A DNA stretch of 59,473 bases from Proteus myxofaciens ATCC 19692 (GCF_001654855.1 NZ_LXEN01000150.1:1-59473), one strand, 5' to 3'; shown: positions 32,909 through 46,139, counted from the first letter of the stretch. Notes: generated from the sequence alone by a model not told the origin. Translations and numbers: made by a program.

Positions 32909-32994
32909 GTTTATTGACATAAAAACGTATAAAAACGGATTACAGTAACAGTTTAAAAACGATATTTTAAATGTGAAAATCAAGGATTGTTCTG

Positions 32995-33849
32995 ATGAAA
33001 CTCAAATTTCGTCATAGTCGGCTTAAGAAGTTTCGTAAGGTAAAAAGTATACGAAGACAGCATTCTCGCTGTCGCTATTTTCATCTCACCCATAAAACGG
33101 AACATGAAATGAAATTACCCAAAGTTGTTGTATTAACTGGAGCTGGCATTTCTGCTGAATCAGGTATTAAAACATTTCGCTCTGAAGATGGATTATGGGA
33201 AGAGCATCGTGTTGAAGATGTGGCAACACCAGAAGGATATCAGCGTAATCCCAAGTTAGTGCAACAATTTTATAATGATCGTCGTAAGCAATTACAACAG
33301 CCTTCAATTCAACCTAATCAAGCGCACTATGCATTAGCAAAACTTGAGGAATATCTTGGTAAAGAGAATTTTTTGTTAGTGACTCAAAATATTGACAACT
33401 TACATGAAAAAGCGGGTAGCCAGCATGTTTTGCATATGCATGGTGAATTATTAAAAGTTCGTTGTCCTCAATCTAGACAAGTTTTTGAATGGAAAGGTAA
33501 TTTAGAAACAACGGATTATTGTCACTGTTGTCAATTTCCTTCACCGTTAAGACCTCATATCGTCTGGTTTGGTGAAATGCCAATAGGAATGGAGGAAATT
33601 TACCAAGCACTTGCTGAAGCTGATGTTTTTATCTCTATTGGGACATCAGGCAATGTTTATCCTGCCGCGGGATTTGTACATGAGGCAAAGCTTGCCGGCG
33701 CGCATACTGTAGAACTTAATCTTGAGCCTAGTTTGGTTGAAAGTCAGTTTCAAGAAAAACATTATGGTCCTGCAAGTCAGATCGTAGATAACTACATTCA
33801 TAAATTGTTTGATTTAATTAATGATCCGAAAGCTGATTTGACGCAATAA
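32995..33849 (+). CDS. cobB: NAD-dependent protein deacylase CobB (sirtuin)
   Basis: Removes acetyl, succinyl and related groups from lysines using [32 protein letters not shown], the catalytic His in HMHGELL, zinc cysteines around VRCPQ and CHCCQF, and [14 protein letters not shown] are the sirtuin motifs. Tyr and Arg of FYNDRRKQL mark desuccinylase ability. The basic 38-residue N-terminal extension corresponds to the long E. coli isoform; Met39 (MKLPKVVV) could start the short one. Confidence 0.94.
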   Translation: MKLKFRHSRLKKFRKVKSIRRQHSRCRYFHLTHKTEHEMKLPKVVVLTGAGISAESGIKTFRSEDGLWEEHRVEDVATPEGYQRNPKLVQQFYNDRRKQLQQPSIQPNQAHYALAKLEEYLGKENFLLVTQNIDNLHEKAGSQHVLHMHGELLKVRCPQSRQVFEWKGNLETTDYCHCCQFPSPLRPHIVWFGEMPIGMEEIYQALAEADVFISIGTSGNVYPAAGFVHEAKLAGAHTVELNLEPSLVESQFQEKHYGPASQIVDNYIHKLFDLINDPKADLTQ

Positions 33850-33900
33850 TTATTTTACAAACTACCCTATTATAATCTTTAGAGAGATATAGGGGGTAAA

Positions 33901-35145
33901 ATGGATAAATTATTAGAACGTTTTTTTGAATACGTTAATTTTGATACACAATCAAAACCATCTTCAAAAATGTCGCCAAGTAGTGATGGACAAATAAAAT
34001 TAGCAAAGGCATTGGTACAAGAGTTAAAAACACTGGGTTTTTCTGATATCACACTCAGTGAGAAGGGATGCGTGATGGCAAGTTTACCCTCTAACGTCTC
34101 TTGGCCAGTGCCTGTTATTGGCTTTATATCGCATCTTGATACCTCTCCTGATTTTTCGGGTAAACATGTAAAACCGCAAATTCTTGAAAATTACCGTGGT
34201 GGTGATATTGCCCTTGGTATCGGTGATGAAGTGCTATCGCCAGTGATGTTTCCTATTTTACATTCAATGATTGGTAAAACATTAATTACGACAGACGGTA
34301 AAACTTTACTCGGTGCCGATGATAAAGCCGGTATTGCTGAAATAATAACTGCAATGGTCAGGTTAAAAGAGACAAACCGACCTCATGGCGATATTCGCAT
34401 AGCCTTTACACCAGATGAAGAAATAGGCCGAGGAGCACATTATGTTGACCTTAATACATTTGGAGCAAGTTGGGCTTATACCGTTGATGGTGGTGGTGTG
34501 GGTGAGTTAGAGTATGAAAACTTCAACGCAGCCTCTGTAGGTATCAAAATTGTCGGTAATAATGTACATCCTGGTAGTGCAAAAGGTGTCATGGTGAATG
34601 CTTTAGGATTAGCTACCCGTATTCATCAAGAACTCCCTATTGAAGAGACACCTGAAAATACTGAAGGCTATGAAGGTTTTTATCATCTACAAAGCATCAA
34701 AGGAACCGTTGAGCGCGCTGATATGCAATATATCATTCGTGATTTTAATCGTAATTTGTTTGAAAAACGTAAACAAAAAATGATAGCGATTGCGGAAAAA
34801 GTGGGTAAAGGGTTACATCCTGATTGCTATATTGAACTGACGATTGATGATAGTTATTACAATATGCATGATAAAGTTGTTCAATATCCTCATGTTATTG
34901 ATATTGCAAAACAAGCAATGATTGATTGCAATATTGAGCCTAATATCAAACCAATTCGTGGTGGTACTGATGGCGCTCAACTTTCTTATCGTGGATTACC
35001 TTGTCCTAATATTTTTACTGGTGGATATAATTTCCATGGTAAACATGAGTTTATCTCTTTAGAAGGAATGGAAGCGTCGGTTAGTGTTATCATGCGTATT
35101 GCTGAAATTACAGCACAAAGAGAAAAAGAAAGAACAAGTTTTTAA
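33901..35145 (+). CDS. pepT: Peptidase T (tripeptidase)
   Basis: Cytoplasmic M20 zinc aminotripeptidase. Metal and catalytic residues are in [56 protein letters not shown] and the C-terminal [14 protein letters not shown]. 414 aa, close to E. coli (408). Ribosome-binding site ATAGGGGG. In E. coli it is FNR-activated; I did not find a clear FNR site in the 50-base gap. Confidence 0.95.
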   Translation: MDKLLERFFEYVNFDTQSKPSSKMSPSSDGQIKLAKALVQELKTLGFSDITLSEKGCVMASLPSNVSWPVPVIGFISHLDTSPDFSGKHVKPQILENYRGGDIALGIGDEVLSPVMFPILHSMIGKTLITTDGKTLLGADDKAGIAEIITAMVRLKETNRPHGDIRIAFTPDEEIGRGAHYVDLNTFGASWAYTVDGGGVGELEYENFNAASVGIKIVGNNVHPGSAKGVMVNALGLATRIHQELPIEETPENTEGYEGFYHLQSIKGTVERADMQYIIRDFNRNLFEKRKQKMIAIAEKVGKGLHPDCYIELTIDDSYYNMHDKVVQYPHVIDIAKQAMIDCNIEPNIKPIRGGTDGAQLSYRGLPCPNIFTGGYNFHGKHEFISLEGMEASVSVIMRIAEITAQREKERTSF

Positions 35146-35172
35146 ATTTAGCAATATATAATTGATTGATAA

Positions 35173-35205
35173 AATAATAGCCGAAATATCGGCTATTATT
35201 TTTTT
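35173..35205 (+). terminator. Terminator of pepT
   Basis: A perfect 12-bp stem (AATAATAGCCGA / TCGGCTATTATT) with loop AATA, then a run of T residues. Confidence 0.87.
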
Positions 35206-35261
35206 ATATTATTAGTAGCTTAACCTATCATATCAGGATGAAGCATTATGCTTTATCAATA

Positions 35262-36383
35262 TTAATCGTCAAAGTACCAATATCCTTGATTAATCAGATG
35301 TGTCAATAAACGAATAAATTTAGGATCAGTTAATGCATCACCTAATTGGTGTTTATCAATCTTATCGTATTGGCAAAGTGCATCTACAGCTTCAATATGC
35401 GTTGTATCCATAAGTTCGCCATTAACAAAGCAACTATCACCAACACGTAAAGCTCGTAGTCCCGTTAGTCGATGCAGTTTTTCACCTTGCATCATCAAGT
35501 CATGGATTTCTGAATTTTCGTATAAAGGCTCTGGAATTGCCAAATCAAGTTCATGACGAGATTGTGAAATAAATTCTCCAAACCAATGACGGAAAACATC
35601 CGGTTGAGCAAGTAAATCTTCCATCATGGCATGAAGTTTATTGAGCTCTTGGTGTTGCACTAATGCTGGATTATCTCTTGGCGTTAAATCTGGATCACTA
35701 TAACGATAGCTACCTAAATCGTTAGCGAGAACATAATCGGCAAAACCACTGAAAAGCTCCCGCGCATTTGGTGCTCTAAAACCAACTGAATAGTTTAGTG
35801 ATTCTTCAATTGCATAACCTTCATGAGGGAATCCAGGTGGAATATAGAGAATATCGCCAGGCTCTAACTCTTCATCAATAATAGCTTCAAAAGGGTCAAC
35901 TTGAAGTAAATCAGGGTGAGGACAATGCTGCTTCATTGGGATTTTTTCACCCACACGCCAGTGGCGACGGCCTTGTCCTTGAATAATGAATACATCATAC
36001 TGATCAAGATGTGGTCCAACGCCACCACCAGGAACAGAATAAGAAATCATTAAGTCATCAATTCGCCAATCGGGTAAAACACGGAAAGGTTTCATTAGTG
36101 CAGCACTAGGGAAGTGCCAATGATCAACAGCTTGAACAAGTAAAGACCAGTTTTTATCGCCCAGTCCCTCAAAATGTTCAAAGGGCCCATGTTTCACTCC
36201 CCATTGTCCGTCTTGACAGCTTACAAGACGGCTATCTACTTCATCTTCCATTGCAAGACCAGCAAGTTCGTCAGGAGATAAAGGATCAACAAAACGAGAG
36301 AAGCCGTTTTTAATTAATAAAGGGCGCTTTTGCCAATGGCTTTCTAAAAATGATTGCCAATCTAAATTAAGTTTATAGTCCAT
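35262..36383 (-). CDS. roxA: Ribosomal protein L16 3-hydroxylase RoxA (YcfD)
   Basis: A 2-oxoglutarate/Fe(II) oxygenase of the JmjC/cupin fold that hydroxylates an arginine of ribosomal protein L16. The iron-binding motif is GPHLDQYDVF with the second His in PPGFPHEGYAI. WQKRPLLIKN near the start and SVPGGGVGPH are family blocks. ATG at 36383 (MDYKLNLDW) gives 373 aa, the E. coli length; the open frame upstream of it is not conserved. Confidence 0.94.
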   Translation of the reverse strand: MDYKLNLDWQSFLESHWQKRPLLIKNGFSRFVDPLSPDELAGLAMEDEVDSRLVSCQDGQWGVKHGPFEHFEGLGDKNWSLLVQAVDHWHFPSAALMKPFRVLPDWRIDDLMISYSVPGGGVGPHLDQYDVFIIQGQGRRHWRVGEKIPMKQHCPHPDLLQVDPFEAIIDEELEPGDILYIPPGFPHEGYAIEESLNYSVGFRAPNARELFSGFADYVLANDLGSYRYSDPDLTPRDNPALVQHQELNKLHAMMEDLLAQPDVFRHWFGEFISQSRHELDLAIPEPLYENSEIHDLMMQGEKLHRLTGLRALRVGDSCFVNGELMDTTHIEAVDALCQYDKIDKHQLGDALTDPKFIRLLTHLINQGYWYFDD

Positions 36384-36546
36384 TGTGTATATCCTGAATT
36401 CGGGAAGCCTAGAAACATCATATAATGAAATTAGTTTTCCTGCTAAACATTCCTTTATACAATGTGAGTAACAATGGATCATTACGTTTGAATGAACAGA
36501 TTTTCAGCAAAATAAACATCATGTTAAGTTGCTACAGATAAATTAA

Positions 36547-38007
36547 TTATTCTATTTCTGTTGTAAGTTGTTGCTCTGCAAATGTCACAATAATGCGAGC
36601 ACCGCCTAATGGACTATCTACAAGATGAATATTACCGCTATATTGCTCAATAATATCAAGTGCAATTGATAACCCTAAGCCTTGTCCAGGTCTTAACGTA
36701 TCAGCGCGAGTGCCTCTTTGAAAAATAGCTTCACGTTTATCAAGGCTTACACCCGGTCCATCATCATCAACAGTAATAATAACGTCATGTTCATTATGAC
36801 TAACATTGATTTCGATAAACTCTAAACAATATTTACACGCGTTATCAAGAATATTCCCCATAATTTCCATAAAATCATTTTTTTCACCTAACCACATGAT
36901 TTCAGGGGAAACATTCAATGTAATATCAACGCCTTTTGATTGGTATACCTTACTTAAAGCACTGCAAAGATTATCCAATAAACCTGATAAAGAGTGTAAT
37001 TTACGGGTAGTAATATCATGGTCACCATGAATAGATGCACGATGTAAGTAATAGCCGACTTGTTGTGAAATTCGCTCAATCTGCTCAAGCATAATGGGTT
37101 CGGCTTGTTCAATGGTCATTTGCTTACTAAAACGTAAAGAGCGCAATGTTGATTGTAAAACGGCAAGTGGGGTTTTTAAGCTATGGGTTAAGTCTGATAA
37201 GCTTGTACGATATTTACTATAACGATTACGTTCATTGCGTAGTAGTACATTAAGATTACGCACTAAGCCTTTTAGTTCAGTCGGCGGATTTTCATCTAAC
37301 GTATCACGAGTTCCTTTCTCTAGTGCACTCATTTGATTAATGATTTTTTTTATAGGGCGTAAGCTCCAATGAGCGGCTAACCAAATTAAAGGAATAACAA
37401 GTAATAAATTGGCAAGAAGTACGTAAAGAAACCAATCCCATATTTGACTAACTTTTTGCATACTTTGAGGAATAGGGTCGATAACAGCAATAACAAGATA
37501 GGGGATATCATTCTCAGCAGAATAATGATTAATAACAACTGAGTGAGTTAGTGAAGTATCGCTTGAATATTCATCAAGTTTTTTTAAATATGCGCGATAT
37601 TGAGGCAGTTGCTCCAGCATTAAACGGGTTGTTTTCACATCGACAGAAATTTCAAATAACCCCTCTTTATTAAGCCATTTTCGATTAATGCTATGGGGTA
37701 TTGATACAGGTAGATCATTCGGTGTCCATAAAACGTGTCCTTGCTCATCAAAAATAACAACTAATGACGTGTTATTATTTAAATTAGCAGGGAATTCAAT
37801 ATTGAGTTTGCCCTGATCCCATTGCGTTAAACTATAGTAAAGATTGCTTTGACTACGCATTAGCATAAACGTTGTTTTATCAATACTAACAACTGAACCA
37901 ACAATAGCGACTAATCCATAAGAGAGTGTTAATGCTAAAATAATGGCGCTTGTTGCGAGTAAAAAACGCGTTCGTAATGAAAAAGGAGATCGAGGTTTAT
38001 TACTCAT
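36547..38007 (-). CDS. phoQ: Sensor histidine kinase PhoQ
   Basis: Inner-membrane sensor of low Mg2+, acidic pH and cationic peptides, acting with PhoP. Two membrane helices (LLATSAIILALTLSYGLVAIVG; FLYVLLANLLLVIPLIWLA) flank a PAS-like periplasmic domain. Cytoplasmic HAMP, then H box SDLTHSLKTPLAVLQSTL, N box NILDNACKYC, G boxes DDGPGVS and GQGLGLSIA. 486 aa (E. coli 486). One base separates it from phoP. Confidence 0.95.
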   Translation of the reverse strand: MSNKPRSPFSLRTRFLLATSAIILALTLSYGLVAIVGSVVSIDKTTFMLMRSQSNLYYSLTQWDQGKLNIEFPANLNNNTSLVVIFDEQGHVLWTPNDLPVSIPHSINRKWLNKEGLFEISVDVKTTRLMLEQLPQYRAYLKKLDEYSSDTSLTHSVVINHYSAENDIPYLVIAVIDPIPQSMQKVSQIWDWFLYVLLANLLLVIPLIWLAAHWSLRPIKKIINQMSALEKGTRDTLDENPPTELKGLVRNLNVLLRNERNRYSKYRTSLSDLTHSLKTPLAVLQSTLRSLRFSKQMTIEQAEPIMLEQIERISQQVGYYLHRASIHGDHDITTRKLHSLSGLLDNLCSALSKVYQSKGVDITLNVSPEIMWLGEKNDFMEIMGNILDNACKYCLEFIEINVSHNEHDVIITVDDDGPGVSLDKREAIFQRGTRADTLRPGQGLGLSIALDIIEQYSGNIHLVDSPLGGARIIVTFAEQQLTTEIE

Positions 38008-38008
38008 A

Positions 38009-38683
38009 TTAAATATTCATATCAAAACGATAGCCTTGCCCACGTACCGTGATAATGACATCATCAGGATACTTCTCAAGAATCTTTTTACGTAAACGTC
38101 CCATAAGCACATCAATAGTATGACTTTCTCTTTGTTCAGCATCAGGATAGAGCTGACGCATCAAGCTGTCTTTGCTAACGACTTTATTCTGTTTACGCAT
38201 TAATGTTTCTAAAATTGTGTATTCAAAAGCGGTTAGCTTAATTTTTTCTCCTGAAATCATGAACTCTTTACGTGATAAATCCAATTCAAAAGGTTCGATA
38301 ATCAATGTTTGTGAAGCAATTCCCATGTTTCTACGCATTAATGCCTGAATGCGTGCAACAATTTCTTCAAAATGGAAAGGCTTAGTCACATAATCATCAG
38401 CACCTGCATTTAATGCCGAAACTTTCTCTTGCCAGCTTTCTCGTGCAGTTAGAACCATAATAGGAAAGATGATATTGTTTTCACGCCATCTTTGAATAAG
38501 TTTAATACCGTCTTCATCAGGTAAACCTAAATCAACAATAGCAATATCAGGAACTCCTTGAGTGATAAGCGTATCAGCCTCTTTAGCATCTTCAGCTGCA
38601 TCTACCTGATGGCCAGCATCACGAAATTGCACTGATAAATGGTGACGAAGTAAGATATTATCTTCAATAATTAAGATCCGCAT
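38009..38683 (-). CDS. phoP: Response regulator PhoP
   Basis: OmpR/PhoB-type regulator of Mg2+ homeostasis, LPS modification and polymyxin resistance. The receiver domain has the phospho-acceptor Asp in [13 protein letters not shown] and the Lys in DDYVTKPFH. The winged-helix DNA-binding domain ends with [11 protein letters not shown]. 224 aa. It leads the phoPQ operon; I could not see a convincing pair of TGTTTA repeats in the ~200 bases upstream. Confidence 0.96.
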   Translation of the reverse strand: MRILIIEDNILLRHHLSVQFRDAGHQVDAAEDAKEADTLITQGVPDIAIVDLGLPDEDGIKLIQRWRENNIIFPIMVLTARESWQEKVSALNAGADDYVTKPFHFEEIVARIQALMRRNMGIASQTLIIEPFELDLSRKEFMISGEKIKLTAFEYTILETLMRKQNKVVSKDSLMRQLYPDAEQRESHTIDVLMGRLRKKILEKYPDDVIITVRGQGYRFDMNI

Positions 38684-38851
38684 TATTCAACCTTGAGTAA
38701 AATAAGTAAAAATAAACTTTTGTAATATCAAATAAGAAAGGACTAAGAACTTATTCAATAAACGTGGGCTATCATAATGAATCTATTATGTAATTAATAT
38801 CTTCTCATAATTATCGTAAATAAATATTGATTAAGTTAAATTTTTCCCAAT

Positions 38852-38875
38852 AAAAAAGGCAGAAAAATCTGCCTT
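38852..38875 (-). terminator. Terminator of purB
   Basis: A perfect 8-bp stem (AAGGCAGA / TCTGCCTT), loop AAAA; on the minus strand six T residues follow. It ends the mnmA-hflD-purB unit. Confidence 0.85.
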
Positions 38876-38896
38876 GTCAATTTATAGTTTAATAAA

Positions 38897-40291
<1,395 letters not shown>

Positions 40292-40299
40292 TTAAAGTA

Positions 40300-40929
40300 T
40301 TAACATTGAGCGAGAAATTCGTCAGTTTGTCGTAGGATTGTTTTTTGATGAAGTAAAAAATCAAAACGACGACCACCTACTTGACGCCAAAGTACAGCAC
40401 TACGAATACCTGTCAGCAATAATGCTCTGACTTTAGCCTGAATAATAGGATTTTTTAATAGCTCAACAGAGCCATGAACTTGAATTCGTGGGCCCACAGG
40501 ACTTACTGCATCAACATAGACGCCTGCTAATGCATTAAATACACCCTCTGACATAGGTTCAAAATAGCTTTTTTGGCGTTCTAATTGTGAAATCTTCTGT
40601 GATAACCGTTCAGCACTATCATTATTTTTATTGATAAGGCGTTCTAGGTTAATTAAACCTTGTTGATAAGTCATCAGCTCAAGCGTTAATTTCTCTCTTC
40701 TCACCGCTTGATGAATGGCTTTTAGTGTTTGAAAACCTAATTTCAAATGACTGATTTGATTGCCATAAACATCAAGCGTTGAGCTAGGATTGATATTAAA
40801 AATGCTATTGACCATGACTTCAACATCATTTTCATTCGCACTACCTTGATAAGCAAATTGCTGAACAAGGCGGCTTGCTTGGCAAATTCCTGCCAAAGCA
40901 AGCGTAATATCACGAAAATCTTTAGCCAC
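40300..40929 (-). CDS. hflD: HflD, high-frequency lysogenization protein
   Basis: A 209-aa helical, membrane-associated protein. In E. coli HflD binds phage lambda CII and blocks it, favouring lysis. The N-terminus (DITLALAGICQASRLVQQFAYQG) and the C-terminal RSAVLWRQVGGRRFDFLLHQ are characteristic. It lies 2 bases downstream of mnmA, so the two are coupled. Its ability to act on the CII-like regulator of the resident prophage is an open question. Confidence 0.93.
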   Translation of the reverse strand: MAKDFRDITLALAGICQASRLVQQFAYQGSANENDVEVMVNSIFNINPSSTLDVYGNQISHLKLGFQTLKAIHQAVRREKLTLELMTYQQGLINLERLINKNNDSAERLSQKISQLERQKSYFEPMSEGVFNALAGVYVDAVSPVGPRIQVHGSVELLKNPIIQAKVRALLLTGIRSAVLWRQVGGRRFDFLLHQKTILRQTDEFLAQC

Positions 40930-40931
40930 AT

Positions 40932-42044
<1,113 letters not shown>

Positions 42045-42135
42045 TCACTACGGAAAAATAAGCGCCATACTTTATCATATGACTTACATAGGTGCACCAC
42101 AGTAATACGTTTTCTTGTTTTCTTTTTAGTGGTGA

Positions 42136-42594
42136 TTAGGATTTTGTAACAAAGGGCTCACCAAAGACACTCAATAATGACAAAGGATAAGGTTCGCCTT
42201 GTTGATAACTCAAAATGCTTTCTCTTACTAAAGGGGAGCGTAATTGTTGGCTATTAATAATTTGTTCAGCACTAACCCAGTGGCAACAATCAATATCATT
42301 ATCATGAGGCTGGGTCGCAAATTGCTCTGATGCTTCAATTAAAAAGAGAAAACGTAAAAAAGGCGTATTATCTGGCGCAATCCATTGATGTAGTTTTAAA
42401 AAATGTTGCACAGGTAAGGTTAATCCTGTTTCTTCCCATAATTCTCGTTGAGCCGCTTCAATTAAGCTTTCATTCGCTTCTAAATGGCCTGCGGGTTGAT
42501 TCCATGTCGCTTTGCCATTAACCGTTTCTTCTACAACTAAAAATTTATTATCAGCATGTACAATACATGCAACAGTTACATGGGGTTTAAACAA
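42136..42594 (-). CDS. nudJ: Nudix phosphatase NudJ
   Basis: A Nudix hydrolase that acts on HMP-PP (thiamine precursor) and nucleoside di/triphosphates. The Nudix box is present: [23 protein letters not shown] (split as G-x5-E-x7-REL-x-EETGL). [22 protein letters not shown] is the family N-terminus, which places the start at the TTG of 42594; this overlaps the rluE stop by 8 bases. Gives 152 aa (E. coli 153). Confidence 0.9.
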   Translation of the reverse strand: MFKPHVTVACIVHADNKFLVVEETVNGKATWNQPAGHLEANESLIEAAQRELWEETGLTLPVQHFLKLHQWIAPDNTPFLRFLFLIEASEQFATQPHDNDIDCCHWVSAEQIINSQQLRSPLVRESILSYQQGEPYPLSLLSVFGEPFVTKS

Positions 42595-43216
42595 AATTAA
42601 TCTCCTTCCATTCACCTGATGATAAATTATCTAATGTGATATCACCCATACTAAAGCGAATTAATCGTAATGTTGGATAACCAATATGAGCTGTCATTCG
42701 ACGAACTTGGCGGTTTTTGCCTTCAAAAAGGGTAATTTTCACCCATGTTACAGGAATACTTTGACGTTCCCTAATAGGCGGAACTCTTTCCCATACCCAA
42801 GAAGGCTGTTCGACAATCTCAATATATGCTGGCAATGTTTTGCCATCTTTTAATGTTAATCCTTCTCTAAATTGTGCTAAAGCAGTAGCAGTAGGAATAC
42901 CCTCTACTTGAGCATAGTAGATTTTCCCTGTTTTTTTACTTGGTTGAGTCAATTTTGCTTGTAATTGACCATCATTTGTTAAGACAAGCAAGCCTTCACT
43001 ATCTCTATCTAAACGTCCTGCAGCATAGATATCTGGTATGGGAATATAATCTTTTAAGGTTTTTCTTCCACTATCATCTGTAAATTGCACCAATACATCG
43101 AAAGGCTTATTAAAGATAATCACTTTACGCTCTCCTCTAGACCTTTTATTTCTTCTTTGAAGAGAAGGGATATATTTTTTAGGGGCTTTAGTGTTATTTT
43201 TAAATTGATTTGCCAT
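42587..43216 (-). CDS. rluE: 23S rRNA pseudouridine(2457) synthase RluE
   Basis: An RsuA-type pseudouridine synthase for 23S r[22 protein letters not shown] carries the catalytic Asp; GKNRQVRRM is the second signature. There is no S4 domain, as in E. coli RluE, only a short basic N-terminus with [16 protein letters not shown]. 209 aa. It diverges from icd, as in E. coli. Confidence 0.94.
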   Translation of the reverse strand: MANQFKNNTKAPKKYIPSLQRRNKRSRGERKVIIFNKPFDVLVQFTDDSGRKTLKDYIPIPDIYAAGRLDRDSEGLLVLTNDGQLQAKLTQPSKKTGKIYYAQVEGIPTATALAQFREGLTLKDGKTLPAYIEIVEQPSWVWERVPPIRERQSIPVTWVKITLFEGKNRQVRRMTAHIGYPTLRLIRFSMGDITLDNLSSGEWKEINFV

Positions 43217-43354
43217 AGTTAATTTTTTTGAAAAATGGGAGATTGATTATACCTTAAAAGAGAAGCGATTGGCGTTAGCTGAATAATCAAGTAGTATTGA
43301 CAGGTCTCTTACAAAAAATTAACAAAGCGTGCGCTTATATGAAAGGAGAGGTAA

Positions 43355-44608
43355 ATGGAAAGCAAAGTAGTTGTTCCGGCTAATGGCGCTAAGATTACAC
43401 TAGATGCTAAAGGTAAGCTTGTTGTTCCCCATAATCCGGTCATTCCTTATATTGAGGGAGATGGTATCGGTGTCGATGTCACGCCAGCAATGCTAAAAGT
43501 TGTTGATGCCGCAGTTGAAAAAGCTTATGGCAAGGAACGTAAGATTGAGTGGATGGAAGTCTATACTGGTGAAAAATCCACACAAGTCTATGGTAAAGAT
43601 ATTTGGTTGCCAGAAGAAACGTTAGATCTTATCCGTGAATATCGCGTTTCGATTAAAGGTCCTCTTACTACACCTGTCGGTGGTGGTATCCGTTCATTAA
43701 ATGTAGCGCTACGTCAACAACTTGATCTTTATGTTTGTTTACGACCTGTGCGTTATTATAAAGGTACACCGAGCCCAGTAAAACGTCCTGATCTTACTGA
43801 TATGGTTATCTTCCGTGAAAACTCAGAAGATATCTATGCTGGTATTGAGTGGAAAGCGGGCTCAGCTGAAGCTGATAAAGTTATTAAATTCTTACAAGAT
43901 GAAATGGGTGTTACCAAAATTCGTTTCCCACAAGAGTGTGGTATTGGTATTAAACCTTGCTCAGAGGAAGGAACTAAACGCCTAGTTCGCGCAGCTATTG
44001 AATACGCTATTGATAATGACCGCGATTCAGTCACATTAGTACACAAAGGTAATATTATGAAATTTACCGAAGGTGCTTTTAAAGACTGGGGATATGAATT
44101 AGCGCGTGAAGAATTTGGTGGTGAGTTGTTAGACGGTGGTCCTTGGGTTAAAATTAAAAATCCAAAATCAGGTAAAGAAATCATCGTCAAAGATGTTATT
44201 GCAGATGCATTCTTGCAACAAATTTTACTGCGCCCTGAAGAATATGATGTTATCGCATGTATGAACCTAAATGGTGACTACATTTCTGATGCATTAGCCG
44301 CTCAAGTTGGTGGTATTGGTATTGCACCAGGCGCAAATATTGGTGATGAGTGCGCTTTATTTGAAGCCACACATGGTACTGCACCTAAATATGCAGGCCA
44401 AGATAAAGTGAACCCTGGCTCTATTATTCTATCTGCTGAGATGATGCTACGCCATATGGGTTGGACAGAAGCAGCAGACTTAATCATTAAAGGCATGGAA
44501 GGCGCAATCGAAGCTAAAACCGTGACTTATGATTTTGAACGTCAGTTAGAAGGCGCTAAACTGCTGAAATGTAGCGAGTTTGGAGACGCGATTATCAAAC
44601 ATATGTAA
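43355..44608 (+). CDS. icd: NADP-dependent isocitrate dehydrogenase
   Basis: TCA-cycle enzyme making 2-oxoglutarate and NADPH. The substrate site with the regulatory phospho-serine is in [20 protein letters not shown] context (GGIRSLN upstream); the metal aspartates are in [17 protein letters not shown], and [10 protein letters not shown] is the NADP region. 417 aa, nearly identical to E. coli. Ribosome-binding site AAAGGAGAGG. Its 3' end is the chromosomal target of the prophage that follows, so the last codons may be phage-supplied yet keep the gene intact. Confidence 0.97.
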   Translation: MESKVVVPANGAKITLDAKGKLVVPHNPVIPYIEGDGIGVDVTPAMLKVVDAAVEKAYGKERKIEWMEVYTGEKSTQVYGKDIWLPEETLDLIREYRVSIKGPLTTPVGGGIRSLNVALRQQLDLYVCLRPVRYYKGTPSPVKRPDLTDMVIFRENSEDIYAGIEWKAGSAEADKVIKFLQDEMGVTKIRFPQECGIGIKPCSEEGTKRLVRAAIEYAIDNDRDSVTLVHKGNIMKFTEGAFKDWGYELAREEFGGELLDGGPWVKIKNPKSGKEIIVKDVIADAFLQQILLRPEEYDVIACMNLNGDYISDALAAQVGGIGIAPGANIGDECALFEATHGTAPKYAGQDKVNPGSIILSAEMMLRHMGWTEAADLIIKGMEGAIEAKTVTYDFERQLEGAKLLKCSEFGDAIIKHM

Positions 44609-44629
44609 TTGTTGATTTGATAAATAGTT

Positions 44630-44657
44630 AACGGGAGCTTATTAGTTCCCGTTTTTT
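44630..44657 (+). terminator. Terminator after icd
   Basis: A perfect 7-bp stem (AACGGGA / TCCCGTT) with a 10-nt loop and a run of six T residues, 21 bases past icd. Because of the att site, this terminator may be phage DNA. Confidence 0.8.
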
Positions 44658-44676
44658 ATTGTCAATTTTGAAATGG

Positions 44677-44709
44677 TTATCAAAAAGTTATCAAAACGAA
44701 TTATCAAAA
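44677..44709. repeat. Three direct repeats TTATCAAAA near attL
   Basis: Identical 9-mers start at 44677, 44688 and 44701, i.e. about one helical turn apart, lying between icd and the integrase stop codon. Position and spacing fit arm-type integrase-binding sites; this is inference. Confidence 0.55.
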
Positions 44710-44728
44710 CCAACTGAAATTTGAGCAA

Positions 44729-45856
44729 TTAAATCACGATTTTTATCCAATCTTTTCCTCGATCATCATGATATTTATCTGTTTGAATTTGGTTCTTATG
44801 ACCGAGTAAATCTTTAGTATTTACACCTTGTGCTCTATATAACCTTTCAGATAAAGATCGTTGTTCGTGAAATGTTGCAGGTGTTCCTTCTCCCCAATCA
44901 ATATCCGTTTTATTTCTCGCCTTTTTAAAGTTAGTCGTTAGCGTATTTGCAGTAACTTGTTCACCACGTTTGGATTGTGAAGTGGTATGAAAGTAATGAA
45001 TAAGATAAGGACTAATAACCCGATCACGACAACGAGCAACAACATCACGTAATGACATATTTAATTGTTCAGAACGTAGTGATAATGGAATAGCTAATTT
45101 AGTACCCGTTTTTTCTTGAGTAATATGCAAATGGTCATCCCAAATATCATTAAACTTCATTGCGGAAATATCACCTAATCGTTGGCCTGTAATAAGTGCA
45201 AGTAACATAGCATTGCCCATATAACGATGTTGTTTGTCAGCAATCTCAAATATCTTTTTCCATTCATCAAAATTAAGGCGTTGGCGAGTTACTTTTCGTT
45301 TCGGTTGTTTAGTGGCGAGGGCAGGGTTATAACCAGGAGGAACTTCACCTGCATGTTGTGCTTCTTTAAACACATCAATTAAAACAGAACGAATAACTTG
45401 TGCCATTCTGTGCTGGCCATTAGATTTATATTCATCAAGAATTTCAGCAATATCTCTGGCATCAACTGCGGGTAATGGTTTCATGGATAAGGCTTGCCTC
45501 ATTAAATCTACCGGTTTCCTTTTTTGTTTATAAGTATTCGGTTTTATATCACCTTCCTTTAAACGTTCTTCTTGAATAGCCCAGTATTTATCTAACCAAG
45601 TATTAACCGTTATTTCCTTACCTTTAATTTTTGCCACCCGATCACCAATAGCCATAACTTGTCGGCTACGTTGTTCCGCTAACCTTGTATTAGCTTCAAT
45701 AGCGATTGCTTTCGCCTCGGCTTCATTATCACCGAGGGCATGATATTTACCTGTTACAGGATGGCGATAACGCCAATAAACCTTGTTAGCTTTACGACTA
45801 AATAAAGGATAAAGATTAGGGATATTGACGTTATTTTTACGAGGTCTGGCAGCCAT
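44729..45856 (-). CDS. Phage tyrosine integrase (e14/phage-21 IntE-like)
   Basis: A 375-aa site-specific recombinase that inserts and excises the prophage at icd. The N-terminal arm-binding region (VYWRYRHPVTGKYHALG) is of the icd-integrating type. A SAM-like core-binding domain spans about residues 80-175. The catalytic residues can all be seen: R226 in TGQRLGD, K253 in TGTKLAIPL, H330 and R333 in FHEQRSL, H353 in LLGHK, Y362 in KYHDDRG. Its stop faces icd and lies 120 bases from it. It overlaps xis by 20 bases. Confidence 0.93.
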   Translation of the reverse strand: MAARPRKNNVNIPNLYPLFSRKANKVYWRYRHPVTGKYHALGDNEAEAKAIAIEANTRLAEQRSRQVMAIGDRVAKIKGKEITVNTWLDKYWAIQEERLKEGDIKPNTYKQKRKPVDLMRQALSMKPLPAVDARDIAEILDEYKSNGQHRMAQVIRSVLIDVFKEAQHAGEVPPGYNPALATKQPKRKVTRQRLNFDEWKKIFEIADKQHRYMGNAMLLALITGQRLGDISAMKFNDIWDDHLHITQEKTGTKLAIPLSLRSEQLNMSLRDVVARCRDRVISPYLIHYFHTTSQSKRGEQVTANTLTTNFKKARNKTDIDWGEGTPATFHEQRSLSERLYRAQGVNTKDLLGHKNQIQTDKYHDDRGKDWIKIVI

Positions 45857-46079
45857 CTTTGAGGATCCTTTGTAAAATAGGGTTATCGTTATTATTGATA
45901 ACCGGTGATGTCAAATTACCGACAAGATCGGCATCTTCTCTCACGCGCCAAATGCCACCTTCTTTCCTTGCTGGTGGGTAGAACAGGCCACCACGAGCAT
46001 ATCGTTGTAGCGTTCCTAACTTTGGTGGGCGACTTTTATATCTTTCTTGTGCCCACTCCTCTAAAGTCAACATTTGCAT
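45837..46079 (-). CDS. Phage excisionase (Xis)
   Basis: A ~80-aa DNA-bending directionality factor of the lambda Xis/XisE type: LTLEEWAQERY, then a short winged-helix core PPKLGTLQRYARGGLFYPPARKEGGIWRV. It works with the integrase to promote excision. The start is placed at ATG 46079, five bases after GGAGAG; an in-frame GTG upstream overlaps that ribosome-binding site and is less likely. The 3' end overlaps int, the normal xis-int arrangement. Confidence 0.85.
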   Translation of the reverse strand: MQMLTLEEWAQERYKSRPPKLGTLQRYARGGLFYPPARKEGGIWRVREDADLVGNLTSPVINNNDNPILQRILKDGCQTS

Positions 46080-46139
46080 ATTTTCTCTCCACACTGTCCG
46101 TACACAGTTTAAATAGATATTAGTTAATGCTGGTGGTTA

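Noticed and set aside
38684..38760. Possible PhoP box (TAAAC-TTTTG-TAATA) upstream of phoP
   Set aside because: The second half matches only three of five bases, so autoregulation is not supported by sequence alone.
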